A stretch of DNA of 64,000 nt from Carettochelys insculpta (lineage: Eukaryota; Chordata; Testudines; Carettochelyidae). Of this stretch, positions 35,946-45,510 are shown one piece after another. A model generated the notes under the pieces. The model did not search any database. It was not told where the DNA came from and worked only from the letters and a program-made list of their open reading frames with translations. Made by a program: the position numbers and the translations under genes. The stretch is from assembly GCF_033958435.1 (NCBI RefSeq), contig NC_134137.1:242218501-242282500 (forward strand), in the 5' to 3' direction. Numbering within the stretch: position 1 is the first letter of the stretch; every line of letters begins with the position of its first letter.

Positions 35946-38284
35946 CAGTCAGTGCTGCCTCTAAAAATCCACAGTGGGTCAATTCATTTGACTCCAGACA
36001 AGCTGGTTTTTGCTTGTGCGTTTTCAATTCATTGAATTTTCACATATTTTTAGTTTATTGTGCTTTGTTTTATTTTGGAACTGCTAGCAAAATCCCAAGT
36101 GCCTGTTTCCCTTCCTTCAAAGTCCTTCTCAAAACCACACTCAGTCAAAAGCCTGTTAATATTTGTAGCAAAAACAGAACAAAAACAAAAACCAAAAACC
36201 AAAAAAAGAGAAAGTTTTTGTGCTTTTTCATATATATATATATAAAAGCTTTACTGCAAACGTATGTCTTCTTTCAGGTCAATGGCATTAAGCTATGTCT
36301 CATTGCCTATTATAGAAATCCCAAATAAAAAGATAAAAGATGCTCCAGGGCAAACTTTTTTTTAGTGATTTTGGAAGCATCATTTTTGGGGTACTCTGCT
36401 TGAGATACTTCAGTTATTCCTGATTTTCAAAAAGTGTCAAGCATCTTCTCCCCTCTAAAAATAGTCTTGTTTTAGACTGGCGACCCAAAAGGCAGAGAGT
36501 GAGAGAAGGGTTGGGGGGAGAGTGTCTGTGTGTGCTTTGCCTGTTGGTTTAGACTGTAAGATATTTGTGGCAAAGACTCCATTTTCCTTTGTGCTTCATA
36601 GAACACCTTGCACATTGTTAATTTTTAACGAAATATGAAAAAATGTAATAAAAATGTGTACAAATTTTAGCTGGGCCTCTGAATTCCCGTAGGATGGGAC
36701 AGTGGTAATTGAAGAACCTGTTTTATGACACACGGGGCCAGCTGCATAACAGAAAAACAAAGGCCATACTTTGATTAATCCTGTAGCTCTGCTCCATGCT
36801 CCTTTCATTAGTGCTTCCCCAACCCTAACCATTCCTCACGTGAGCAAGAGCCAGGACAACACTGGAGTCTTATAGGATAACAAAATCCAAACGGGTTAGA
36901 GAGATGGTGGAAATGATAAACAGACTCAAATGTCAGGTTCTGCCAAGTCGGCACCTGGAACGAATGTATTTTTCTATTATTGTATGCTAAGTGGGTTTGC
37001 CTTAAGAATTGCTTGGAATTTAATAATGGCATTTCCTGAAGAACAGGTTTGAAATAAGTTTAATCATAACCAAGTGCTACTTTGCTAATTTTTAAAAGGC
37101 AGCCAATTATTAGACATTTCCGTGGCCATTTGAAAGGTTTTTTTCACATTAAAATTTAAAAAAAAAAAAAAAGACGCAAGTTAGCCAGATGTTTCTTCTC
37201 AGGTTTCAACAGCCTGCTTAGTTTGCATGTACAAAATGGGAAGGGTCCTGTTACAGTACCAGGTGTTATATGCAACATATAGCATGACTGTTAGTATTGT
37301 TTATACAGTAGTCCTCTAACTCAGTCTCAGGCTTATGCTGCCATGCCTGTATCTACGGGTGTGACTGTTAGAGCTCTTTCAAACAAAGGTCTCTGTGTCT
37401 TATCGAAAAACACTGCACTAAGCTGCATTGCAGGAGAGGCAATCTCGCATGTCACAATATACTGTAGCACCTGAAGCTTTTGCCTGCTTGGATTGCAGCT
37501 GATATGTACAAGTCTCAATTGAGCATTACAGTAAATTACTTAAGGTAAAGAAACGGCATGGGTCAGTGAAAGCATGGTGAATTTACTGAGTGTTAGCATA
37601 TACATTTCAGGGCTGTCTAACATTAGAAAGCTGCAATTAGAAAGTCAGAAAGAACTCACAGATAGGTCATACGGTTTTAGTTTGTTCTCAGAACTCTACA
37701 TCCCACCGTTTCTCTCAGGTGGAAGAGCAATCTGAGTAATAACACGTAAATGATCACACTGAGGACTAAGCTTCCCAAATTTCTGAGACAACCCCATTTC
37801 CAAGGGCTCAGAACCCACAACTGACGCCTGATTTTCAGAGTGGCTCAGCTCCCATTTTGGGCACCTAAACAAGGGTTGGACTTTCAAAAGTGTCCATTCT
37901 GCAAGAGTTCACATTGTGACAACCGTGGTCAGGTTTTCAAAAGAGCACCACATTTATTTTTGTGCTTAAATTGGTGCTGTGAAAATCTAGACTGCATGAC
38001 TTCAAAAATTCTGGCTCTAATGCTGTCACAATAAGTAGCTTTTAATTTAAAAAGCAGAATTTTCCCAGGCTAAGTATCTGTTGCGGACACTTGTTTCATC
38101 TTGTCAGAGCTTGTTGGTGTGATGCGACAATCTCCATTTACGAAGAATGCCAAAGCATGAGATAACATCAACCCTACAGACTTATATTACGTTTATGAGC
38201 ATTTTTTCAGTCATACTTGCCATGTGCTTAAATAAATTATCATAGCATAAACCTATACAGTTGTGCCCATACTTTATACATAAT
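35946..38284. other. Unannotated sequence
   Basis: A-rich and TA-rich runs at 36170-36245 and 37150-37175. No exon or clear repeat. Confidence 0.45.
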
Positions 38285-38630
38285 GGCTGCAGTTACACTA
38301 CAGCAATCTGTCAACAGAAGTCACTGTCGGAAGAGATTTCCCAACAAAACTTCTGTCGACAGGGTGCGGCCACACACGAAAGCCAATTGGAAGAATGCTC
38401 CACTCTGTTTAGGTTTGACTGCCCGGCTGCTCTCTTGACAAAACAGGCACCCAGAAGCATAGCAGAAGCTGCCCACTTTTTTGGTGATAGCGCCTGTCAA
38501 CAAAAAGCACTCTTCCCCAGGGTTTTGTTGAGATACTGCCAAGAAATCCCATGTTCTGTGTGGCCGCTCCACTAGTTTTGTCGACAAAACCGGGGTTTTG
38601 TTGACAAAACTCGCTAGTGTAACCATAGCC
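38285..38630 (+). mobile_element. Harbinger-type MITE, TGTTGACA family, copy 2
   Basis: It starts GGCTGCAGTTACACTACAGC and ends GCTAGTGTAACCATAGCC. It contains AATCTGTCAACAGAAG near the left end and TTTTGTTGACAAAAC near the right. It is shorter than copy 1. The flanks (AAT and TAT) do not form a convincing duplication. Confidence 0.75.
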
Positions 38631-39787
38631 TATCAGTGTTACGGCTGTTGCTTTTATCTATTATGTGTTTGGGGGAAATCACTTGTATATGTCCCTCTGC
38701 TGGTTTGAAGCCCTTGCCCCATTTTTTAGTTATGCTACTCTGTCACCCAGTTTTGATTAATGCAAGACACTCTATCTGTGGAGTAGCCTTGAGAAACCAT
38801 GCTGACATTTCCACTAGTGCAGACCACATGCAACTAGTTATACTGCAGAGAGTGGGAGCTGTTTAGGTGCTCACTGCTTTTGAAAATCAGGCAGGTGCCT
38901 AAATGTGGATTTAGAGGCTTATCTTGACATCTACTGTTGAGAATCTTGGCATTAATATTTATATATTTGTCTCTTTGAAGATTTCACAGGTTTTACTCTC
39001 TAAGCCAGTTCTTGCCTCACGCTGATTGTTATTGCCCATTAATATTAATGATCGTTGTAGTTTGACACTGTTATGGCTCCATATATTTGCTTTGCTTTAG
39101 GAAGGAAAAGACATGTATCTTTGTGCCAACTGGGAGTGGGGGGAGGCGGGGGAAAACTATTCCTGTTGGTGTTCATGTTTATAAGTCAGGGTTAATGGTT
39201 AGAGTTTGAAGTAGGCATTCCTCCATATGCTTGTTCTGGCTTGGGCAGAAGAGAGCAAGTCTAGTGGTTAAATCAAGAGAAAAGGCAGTAGCTTTGTGTT
39301 CCCAGTTAAACAGTGATGTGACTTCAATGTTGGGAAAGGATTTGATCCTGAGCTATCCTGCTATTCCTGTAACCAGAATCAGGCCCTAAGAGTCAACTCA
39401 CGGCCACTGATTTTGTGTGCCCTTGCAAAAGCTGCTTAAACTGTTTGTACTTCATTTTAATAGTCTGTAAAGTGAATATCATGGGTGAACACTTGCTCCC
39501 ACTGAATTCACTGGGAGTTCTTCCACCGAGTTCATCGGGGCCAGGATTTCACAGTTGCTCTCATCTGGGGATTACTATGTTTCATTAATTGATGCTTGTA
39601 ATGTATTTTGAAGCTCTGGGAGGAAAAGCCCTCGGAAAGTGTCCACACTGAAAGGTTATTATTGTCAGTCAAAATTTTCAAGGTAGTGGCCCAAATTCCC
39701 AAAAGAGTTCGGCATTCAGTAGTTCCAGTGTAAATATCAGAATAAGTGGGCCCTTTTTCAAATGAGCTCATCTCCCATTTAGGTAAC
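38631..39787. other. Unannotated flank of the Harbinger element
   Basis: AT-rich, no gene recognised. The composition changes sharply at 39791. Confidence 0.45.
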
Positions 39788-40060
39788 TAAGGCTACGTCT
39801 ACACGTGCAGCCAACATCGAAATAGCTTATTTTGATGTTGCGACATCGAACTAGTCTATTTCGATGAATAACGTCTACACGTCCTCCAGGGCCGGCAACG
39901 TCGATGTTCAACTTCGACGTTGCTCAGCCCAACATCGAAATAGGCGCAGCGAGGGAACGTCTACACGTCAAAGTAGCACACATCGGAATAGGGATGCCAG
40001 GCACAGCTGCAGACAGGGTCAACGGGCGGACTAGCGCTTCCGGGGCAACAGCTAGCCGCT

Positions 40061-40079
40061 CCCTTAAAGGGCCCCTCCC
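40061..40079 (+). promoter_or_regulatory. TATA-like promoter motif of the transposase gene
   Basis: CCCTTAAAGGGCCCCTCCC lies about 75-90 bp upstream of the ATG at 40151. The same core (CCTTAAAGG followed by a CCCCTCCC run) occurs upstream of the Myb/SANT gene in the opposite orientation (44278-44300) and, degraded, at the matching place in the old copy (45443-45462). Its conserved place next to all these genes suggests it is the core promoter. There is no direct evidence of transcription. Confidence 0.45.
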
Positions 40080-40223
40080 ACATACACTCAGCCTGCACAG
40101 CACGCGGTCTGAGGAGCCATATAGGCACACAGACCCCGAGCGCCGCAGTCATGGACCCCCAGCAGCAGCAGCAGCTAGAGGTCCACCCAGCCCTCCCGGC
40201 AGGAGCAGGGCTTGCCCTGGCTC

Positions 40224-41679
40224 ATGCCATGTTGGGGGCAGCTGAGCACCTTCTTGCCCCAGGGGAGGAGATGCCCCCAGGGCAGCGGGGCTCAGCCCCT
40301 ACCCCTGCAGCACCCCGCCCCCCACCCCCGCCTCACACGCCGGCAGCTGTGGAGCTACCCCACCAGCACCAACTGGTGGGAGCGGCTGGTGCTTGGGGAG
40401 TGGGACGACAACCACTGGCTCAGGAACTTCAGGATGACCCACCAGACATTCCTGGAGCTGTGCCAGTGGCTCACCCCCGCACTCAGGCACCGGAACACTG
40501 CCATGCGGCGTGCCCTCCCTGTGGAGAAACGGGTCGGCATCGCTGTCTGGAAGCTGGCCACTCCGGACAGCTACCGATCCGTGGGGCACCAGTTTGGTGT
40601 CGGAAAGGCCACCGTCGGGGCTGTCTTCATGGAGGTAAGAGAACCCACAGGGGGAGGCCAGGCCAGGGCAGGGGGGCCAGAGCAGGCCAGGGTAGGGCAG
40701 GGCAGGGCAGGGGGGCCAGGGCAGGGCAGGGGGCCAGGGCAGGGCAGGGCAGGGTAGGGCAGGGCAGGGCAGGGGGGCCAGGGCAGGGCAGGGCAGGGGG
40801 GGCAGGGCAGGGGGGCCAGGGCAGGGCAGGGCAGGGGGGCCAGGGCAGGCCAGGGCAGGGCAGGGCCACGCACACCCTGCTCACCCCTCATTGGGGCTGT
40901 CCCATGTGCTTTCTCTGCAGGTCGTGCGTGCCATCAACGCCATGCTCCTGCACAGGCTCATGAGGCTGGGGGACCCACATGCCACTGTCGCCGCCTTTGC
41001 CACCCTGGGCTTCCCCAACTGCTTCGGGGCTCTGGATGGGACTCACATCCCCATCCGCGCCCCGCACCACAGCGGAGGCCGATACCTCAATCGGAAGGGC
41101 TACCATTCAGTCGTCCTGCAGGCCTTGGTGGACAGCCGGGGACGGTTCCAGAACATTTACGTGGGCTGGCCTGGCAGCACCCACGACGCCCGGGTTTTCC
41201 AGAACTCGGGCCTGTGCCGCCGGCTGGAGGCAGGGACCTACATCCCCCAGCGGGAGATCCCTCTGGGGGACACCACCATGCCCTTCTGCATCATCGCGGA
41301 TGCGGCCTACCCCCTCCGGCCGTGGCTCATGCACCCCTACACGGGCCACCTCTCCGCCAGCCAGGAGCACTTCAACGAGCGCCTGAACCGTACGCGCCAG
41401 GTGGTGGAGCGCTCATTTGGCCGCCTCAAGGGACGCTGGCGATGTCTCCTGACCCGCCTGGATGCCAGCCCCAACAACATCCCCCAGATTGTGGGTGCCT
41501 GCTGCGCCCTGCACAACCTCGTGGAGAGCAAGGGGGAGAGCTTTCTGCAGGGCTGGGCCGCTGAGGCCGGCAGGGCACACGTGCAGCCACCTGCTGCCCC
41601 CAGTCGGCAGGTGGACCCAGAGGGGACCCGGGTCCGGGAGGCCCTGCGGGTCTACTTCGAGCAACAGGCTGCAGGGTGA
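40224..41679 (+). CDS. Harbinger DDE transposase, two exons (40224-40634, 40921-41679), N-terminus probably frameshifted
   Basis: DDE-superfamily endonuclease that would cut and insert the element in the nucleus. The reading frame joins exon 1, which ends at ATGGAG|GTAAGA (40634), to exon 2 after CTCTGCAG (40921), both in phase 0, giving 389 aa from the ATG at 40224. Exon 1 has a WWERL motif (about residues 51-55) and a helix-turn-helix-like segment SVGHQFGVGKATV (about 119-131). Exon 2 carries the catalytic triad: D176 in GALDGTH (codon 41035), D226 in STHDARVF (codon 41185) and E300 in VVERSFGRLKGRW (codon 41407). This is close to the usual 350-400 aa of the family, including the domesticated HARBI1. 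The first ATG of the transcript is probably 40151, which lies in another frame (MDPQQQQQ...). The older copy downstream keeps its ATG and WWE motif in one frame over exactly 158 codons, so a one-base indel in the C-rich stretch near 40300-40335 is likely here, and translation from 40224 is a fallback reading. The product is certain as a family; an active protein is not. Confidence 0.88.
40635..40920 (+). repeat. Transposase intron filled by a CAGGG-type minisatellite
   Basis: The 286-bp intron begins GTAAGA and ends TTTCTCTGCAG. From about 40660 to 40866 it is an imperfect tandem array of CAGGG and GGGGGGCCAGGG units. The G runs make this strand a candidate for G-quadruplex formation and for length variation between copies. 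The long proline- and glycine-rich reading frames across it on both strands are by-products of the repeat. Confidence 0.85.
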
Positions 41680-41858
41680 ACTCTGCCCAGGCCCCCTACT
41701 GCCCGCCCCTTCCTCCCCCACACTCCTGCCCCAATGCCCACACCATGGAGCACCCCACCGCCCCCCCCGCAACTTGTCCAGGAGAAATGACAGCACGAAC
41801 TTGTGGGTGAACGTAAATGTTTTTTTTGTCTTAACGAATTTTTTTCTTTTTTTTTAAA

Positions 41859-41864
41859 AATAAA
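41859..41864 (+). terminator. Polyadenylation signal AATAAA of the transposase gene
   Basis: AATAAA lies 180 bp after the transposase stop codon, in a T/A-rich stretch between the two convergent genes. The old copy has AATAAA at the matching place (47074-47079). Confidence 0.6.
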
Positions 41865-42113
41865 TATATATGTGAAACAGAAACCAAAAAGGAGGGACAA
41901 ACGTTCAACAAAAGCAAGATGTGCACAAATAAAACAATATACAACAACAAATCAAAGAACTGTGCGCCATCAACAAAAAAGAAAAGCAGGGAGGAGAACA
42001 GGGAGAACTATTTACGGGGGGGGACGGGGCAAACAGGGGCAACAACAACAGAAACCAGTCCACCAAAAACTATGTCCAACAAGGGGGGGGGCCACGTCCC
42101 AGGCCCCTCGCCC

Positions 42114-44186
42114 CTACAGCCCAGCAGTGGGTGTGCCCGGCCGGGAGCTCCGCCGGGCCTGCAGTCTGGTCCGCGGCTGGGTGGGAGCGGGCTCCGCCGG
42201 AAGGTAGCGGCGCTGGCGAGTCTCGGGTGGCTCCAGGGGTCCCTCGGCGCGGTGGCCCTCGCGGGGAGGTGGTGGGGCGATGGCGGACGGCCCGGCGACG
42301 GCTGGAGCAGCCGGTGGTGGGGCTGCAGGAGCGGGCATGGCGGGCGGTGGCTCGGCCGGCGCGGCACGGGGGGCCAGGGAGTCAACCAGCCGGTTGATGG
42401 TCTCCATATAGGCCCCCCATGCCTCCCTGCGCCAGGCCAGCGCCTGCTCCTGCAGCCGGAGGTGCTGCTCCGACACCTCCAGCTGCCAGCGGAGGATGGC
42501 CAGCAGCTGGGGGTCCGTGGCCGCCGCCGGTAGCAGGCGCGGGGTCCGCCGTCTGGCCCTCCACAGGGCCGGTCGTTCCTCGGCCGAGGGGCTGCCCTGG
42601 AGCGAGGGTCCCGGAGGGCTCTCCGGGACAACCGAGGCCTCGCCGGCACTCTCTTCCGGTCCTTCGGATGGTGCAGGTGCAGGTGCAGGACACAGGAGAG
42701 GAGGGGGGAAAGAAGAATGGAGACAGACGTTAGTGTGGGCCCCGAGCCGTGGCCTTTGTCCCCCCCGCCCTGTGCTGCAGGTTCCCCATCCCCGTCCCCG
42801 GGAGATGCTGCTGTGATGGATGGGGTTCAGGGGTCCCCCTGCCCTGCACCCCGTCCCCTGGTGGGAGCGACTCTCACTTCACCCCGCAGGGTCTGACAGC
42901 AGGAGAGCTTTCTTAGGCCACAGATGGCCAGTTTCTGGCAGGAGTGTCAGCACCAGCTGTCGGAAGAGACAGTCCTTCCAACCCGTCCTGGGGAGAAGAC
43001 CCCAAGGGGGGCCCCTCTGGGATGCAGCTTTCCCCCTCCTCTGGCTGGCTGCCTAGCAGCTCTCCCTTCCCCTAGCCTCTACCTGTGGCCCCCGCCCTCG
43101 CCCCCCAATTCCAAGCCAGCTCGGCTGCTCCCTCCTGTTTGCTCAGGGCAGAGGTGTCACCTGCCAGCTGTAGCGCCAGGATCCTCCTTTGGCCCTGGGA
43201 GCTCCTCGGCTCTGGTGGCTCATATGTAGGCTGAGTCTCCCTTTGGCACTCCCCCCACTCCATCACATGCTGCTGCTGCGGGGTGTCCCACCACCTCCGC
43301 CCGGGGGCCCCTCGAGGTTCCGCTCCCCCCTGGCCCGGGGATGGGGCATGGCACTGTCATGCAGGGTGGCGGGGGACAGGGGCTGATGGCTGCAGTGCTG
43401 CGAGGGCCGTGGCCCTGGTGTCCTTGGGGCCATGGCCATGTGAGCGTGTGGGGGGCCCTGGACACATCTCTGTTCCCCCCGCCCCTCCAGCCCCGGGGTG
43501 TCCACCAGAGAGGGGTACCTACCTGTGGGTCCGCTCCCACGGTCCGGAGATCCCCGGGGGTCGGAGGCCCTGCTGCTGCTCCGGGATGGCAGGAGGAGGA
43601 TCTGCAGGCTGGATTCTGCGGAGGAGGAGCCCCCCCCCCCCTCCTCCTCCTCCTCCTGCCGCGATGTCCCGGGGATGGCCTCCGGGGGGGGCCCCCGGGG
43701 TGCGGGGCTTGCCTCCAGGGCGGAGTCCGGCTGCAGGGCCTGCTCGGGCTCGTCAGCCGAGGTGTCAAGGGTGGCCGGAGGGGAGGAGGTGTGCCGGGAG
43801 CCCAGGATGTCCCTGAGCTCCCTGTAAAAGGGGCAAGTGACGGGGGCGGTCCCAGATTGGCTGGCCGCATCCCGGGCCCGGGTGTAACCCTGCCGCAGCT
43901 CCTTGACCTTACTGCGGACGTGGTCAGGAGTGCGGGCAGGGTGACCCCGGGCAGCCAGGCCGTCGGCCAGCCGAGCGAATGCATCTGCGTTCCGCCTCTT
44001 GCTCCCCATTACCTGGAGCACCTCCTCCTCGCTCCAGAGCCCCAGCAGGTCCCGCATCTCGGCCTCCGTCCAAGAGGGGCCCTGCTGCCGCTTCCCAGAC
44101 TGCGTGGCCCTCTGGCTGGGCTGGCTGCCCTGGCTGCCCTTCGGGGGGGTCCCCTGGGGGCTCTGGGGGGCCTGCTGGGCAGCCAT
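42114..44186 (-). CDS. Harbinger-encoded Myb/SANT-like DNA-binding protein, two exons (44186-43523, 42661-42114)
   Basis: This is the second Harbinger gene. In studied elements such a protein binds the element's ends and helps the transposase into the nucleus. Exon 1 starts at the ATG at 44186 and ends CCCACAG|GTAGGT at 43523, leaving one base of a split codon. Exon 2 starts at 42661 after a long pyrimidine tract and CCGAAG, and restores the frame exactly, giving 403 aa. Residues about 37-129 form a SANT/Myb-like domain (SWTEAEMRDLLGLW, then RTPDHVRSKVKELRQGYTRA, then CPFYRELRDILG). The middle is acidic and Ser/Pro-rich with a run of five Glu. The C-terminal part has an amphipathic, coiled-coil-like helix (LLAILRWQLEVSEQHLRLQE, then ALAWRREAWGAYMETINRL) that could mediate dimerisation. 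No disabling change is seen. The acceptor site is inferred from phase and is the least certain point. Confidence 0.85.
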
Positions 44187-44277
44187 GGCCGGTGTCAGGG
44201 GCTGAGGGCTGTGCAGGCTCGCCGCATGTGCAGGCAGGAGCCTGCACGTTGCCTCAGCCTCCTGCAGTCAGGGCGGG

Positions 44278-44300
44278 GGAGGGGACCTTTAAGGGGCCGC
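44278..44300 (-). promoter_or_regulatory. TATA-like promoter motif of the Myb/SANT gene
   Basis: Read on the - strand this is CCCCTTAAAGGTCCCCTCC, about 100 bp upstream of the ATG at 44186. It nearly matches the motif before the transposase gene at the other end, so both ends seem to carry a copy of one promoter module facing inward. Confidence 0.45.
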
Positions 44301-44419
44301 TCCACGCGGCCACCAGTGAGCTGAGGGGCTGGAGAGAGCGTCTCTCAACCCCCCAGCTGATGGCCGCCATGGAGGACCCGGCAATTTCGACGTTGCAGGA
44401 CGCGGATCGTCTACACTGT

Positions 44420-44450
44420 CCCTACTTCGACGTTGAACGTCGAAGTAGGG
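44420..44450. repeat. Perfect 15-bp-arm palindrome near the right end of the Harbinger element
   Basis: CCCTACTTCGACGTT and its exact reverse complement are separated by a single G. A related hairpin with 9-bp arms (CAACGTCGA) lies at 39896-39922 near the left end. Both sit in the subterminal zone beside extra copies of CGTCTACAC, so they are candidate binding sites for the transposase or the SANT protein. Confidence 0.8.
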
Positions 44451-44611
44451 CGCTATTCCTATCTCCTCATGAGGTTAGCGACTTCGACGTCTCGCCACCT
44501 AATGTCAAAGTTAACTTCAACATAGCGCCCGACGCGTGTAGACGTGACGGGCACTATTTCGAAGTTGGTGCCGCTACTTCGAAGTAGCGTGCACGTGTAG
44601 ACGCAGCTTAA

Positions 44612-45251
44612 GTGAAACAGCCACAAGTTCTTAGCACCTAGCACCTGCCGCACAGAACAAATGCGAAATGATAGGTGCTGAACACTCCTAAATCTGACCG
44701 CTATTGTCATTGCTTACAGTCTCTGAAAACCTGGCCATGGGAGTCTGACAGCAGGCATCCAGATAAGGAGCCTGACTTTTATTTGAGCGCTTCCAGTTCT
44801 TGCAAAAATCCTTGTGAGCTGGGAGTTCAAGACATCTTATTTAGGTGCCTGAATATGGTTTTGTGTGTCCCAGCTTGAAAAAGTTGTCCATTACTCTTAT
44901 TAATTAACTGTTGATAGATTTGGAATGAAGTGAAAATGGAGAAGAAAGACTTCTTAAAGAACAAATCATTGCTGTGTTATTTTTTTCCACTGGGAACAGC
45001 TCTGTCACTGAAAATCATATGGGGTTTTAATGTTGAAGATCACCCTCCAAAAAGGTTTCCAGGCAGAACTTCAGAGGTGAGCCCATCTGTGTTTGGGTGA
45101 GTGAGGGGCATAGGTAGCAGAGCACTTCAGGCAGTGTTATTCATCATTTGGACAAGGCAAAGAAGTTAAGACACAAACTGTTTGTAAATCGAATGCCTAT
45201 ATTGCTTTACGTTTACTGCAGTCGTTGATTCTTGATGGAGCATTTTATAAT
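44612..45251. other. Spacer between the two Harbinger elements
   Basis: About 640 bp of AT-rich host-like sequence without a recognisable feature. Confidence 0.5.
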
Positions 45252-45510
45252 GGCTGTGTCTACACTACAAAAATAACTTTGAAGTTGCATAAGGTTCGAT
45301 CCACCTTTTCAAAAGACTGCTCTGTTCTTTCAAAAGGGAATGTCCACGCAGATCAGAGTGCTCTTTTGAAAGAGTGAAACAGGAGGTGCAGCAGATGGGG
45401 TTGCATGGCTGCCAAGCCCTTCCGGGGCCTGCAGCCAGCAGCTTCCTTAACGGGCCCCTCCCAAACGCCTCTGCCCTGCACAAGCAACTCAGCACCCAGC
45501 ACGCAGCATA

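Larger units (their letters stand above)
39791..44608. mobile_element. Autonomous-type PIF/Harbinger DNA transposon, near intact
   Basis: A 4.8-kb element with inverted ends: GGCTACGTCTACACGTGCA on the left, matched on the reverse strand at the right by AGCTGCGTCTACACGTGCA. The 3-bp target-site duplication is TAA on both sides (39788-39790 and 44609-44611), which is the TWA-type duplication of PIF/Harbinger. It holds the two genes that define the superfamily, a DDE transposase and a Myb/SANT-like protein, arranged convergently. The block is GC-rich and still full of CpG, in sharp contrast with the AT-rich flanks, which suggests a recent insertion. The terminal motif CGTCTACAC recurs just inside both ends. 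Superfamily assignment is very secure. Whether the element can still move is uncertain because the transposase N-terminus appears frameshifted. Confidence 0.95.

Noticed and set aside
40151..40963. Long + strand frame of 270 codons ending in a Gly/Gln/Ala-rich tract
   Set aside because: Only its first 50-60 codons can be real. After the probable frameshift it is out of frame with the transposase, and its end is the intron minisatellite.
42008..42649. 213-codon - strand frame overlapping exon 2 of the Myb/SANT gene
   Set aside because: It is Arg/Pro-rich and out of frame with the conserved helix; the phase-correct frame is the other one.
43220..44324. Long overlapping frames (254 and 327 codons) over the Myb/SANT exon
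   Set aside because: These are shadow frames of a GC-rich coding exon. Only the - strand frame from 44186 contains the SANT domain.
39791..44608. Host HARBI1 or NAIF1 gene
   Set aside because: The domesticated genes lack inverted ends and target duplications. Here both are present, so this is the transposon itself.
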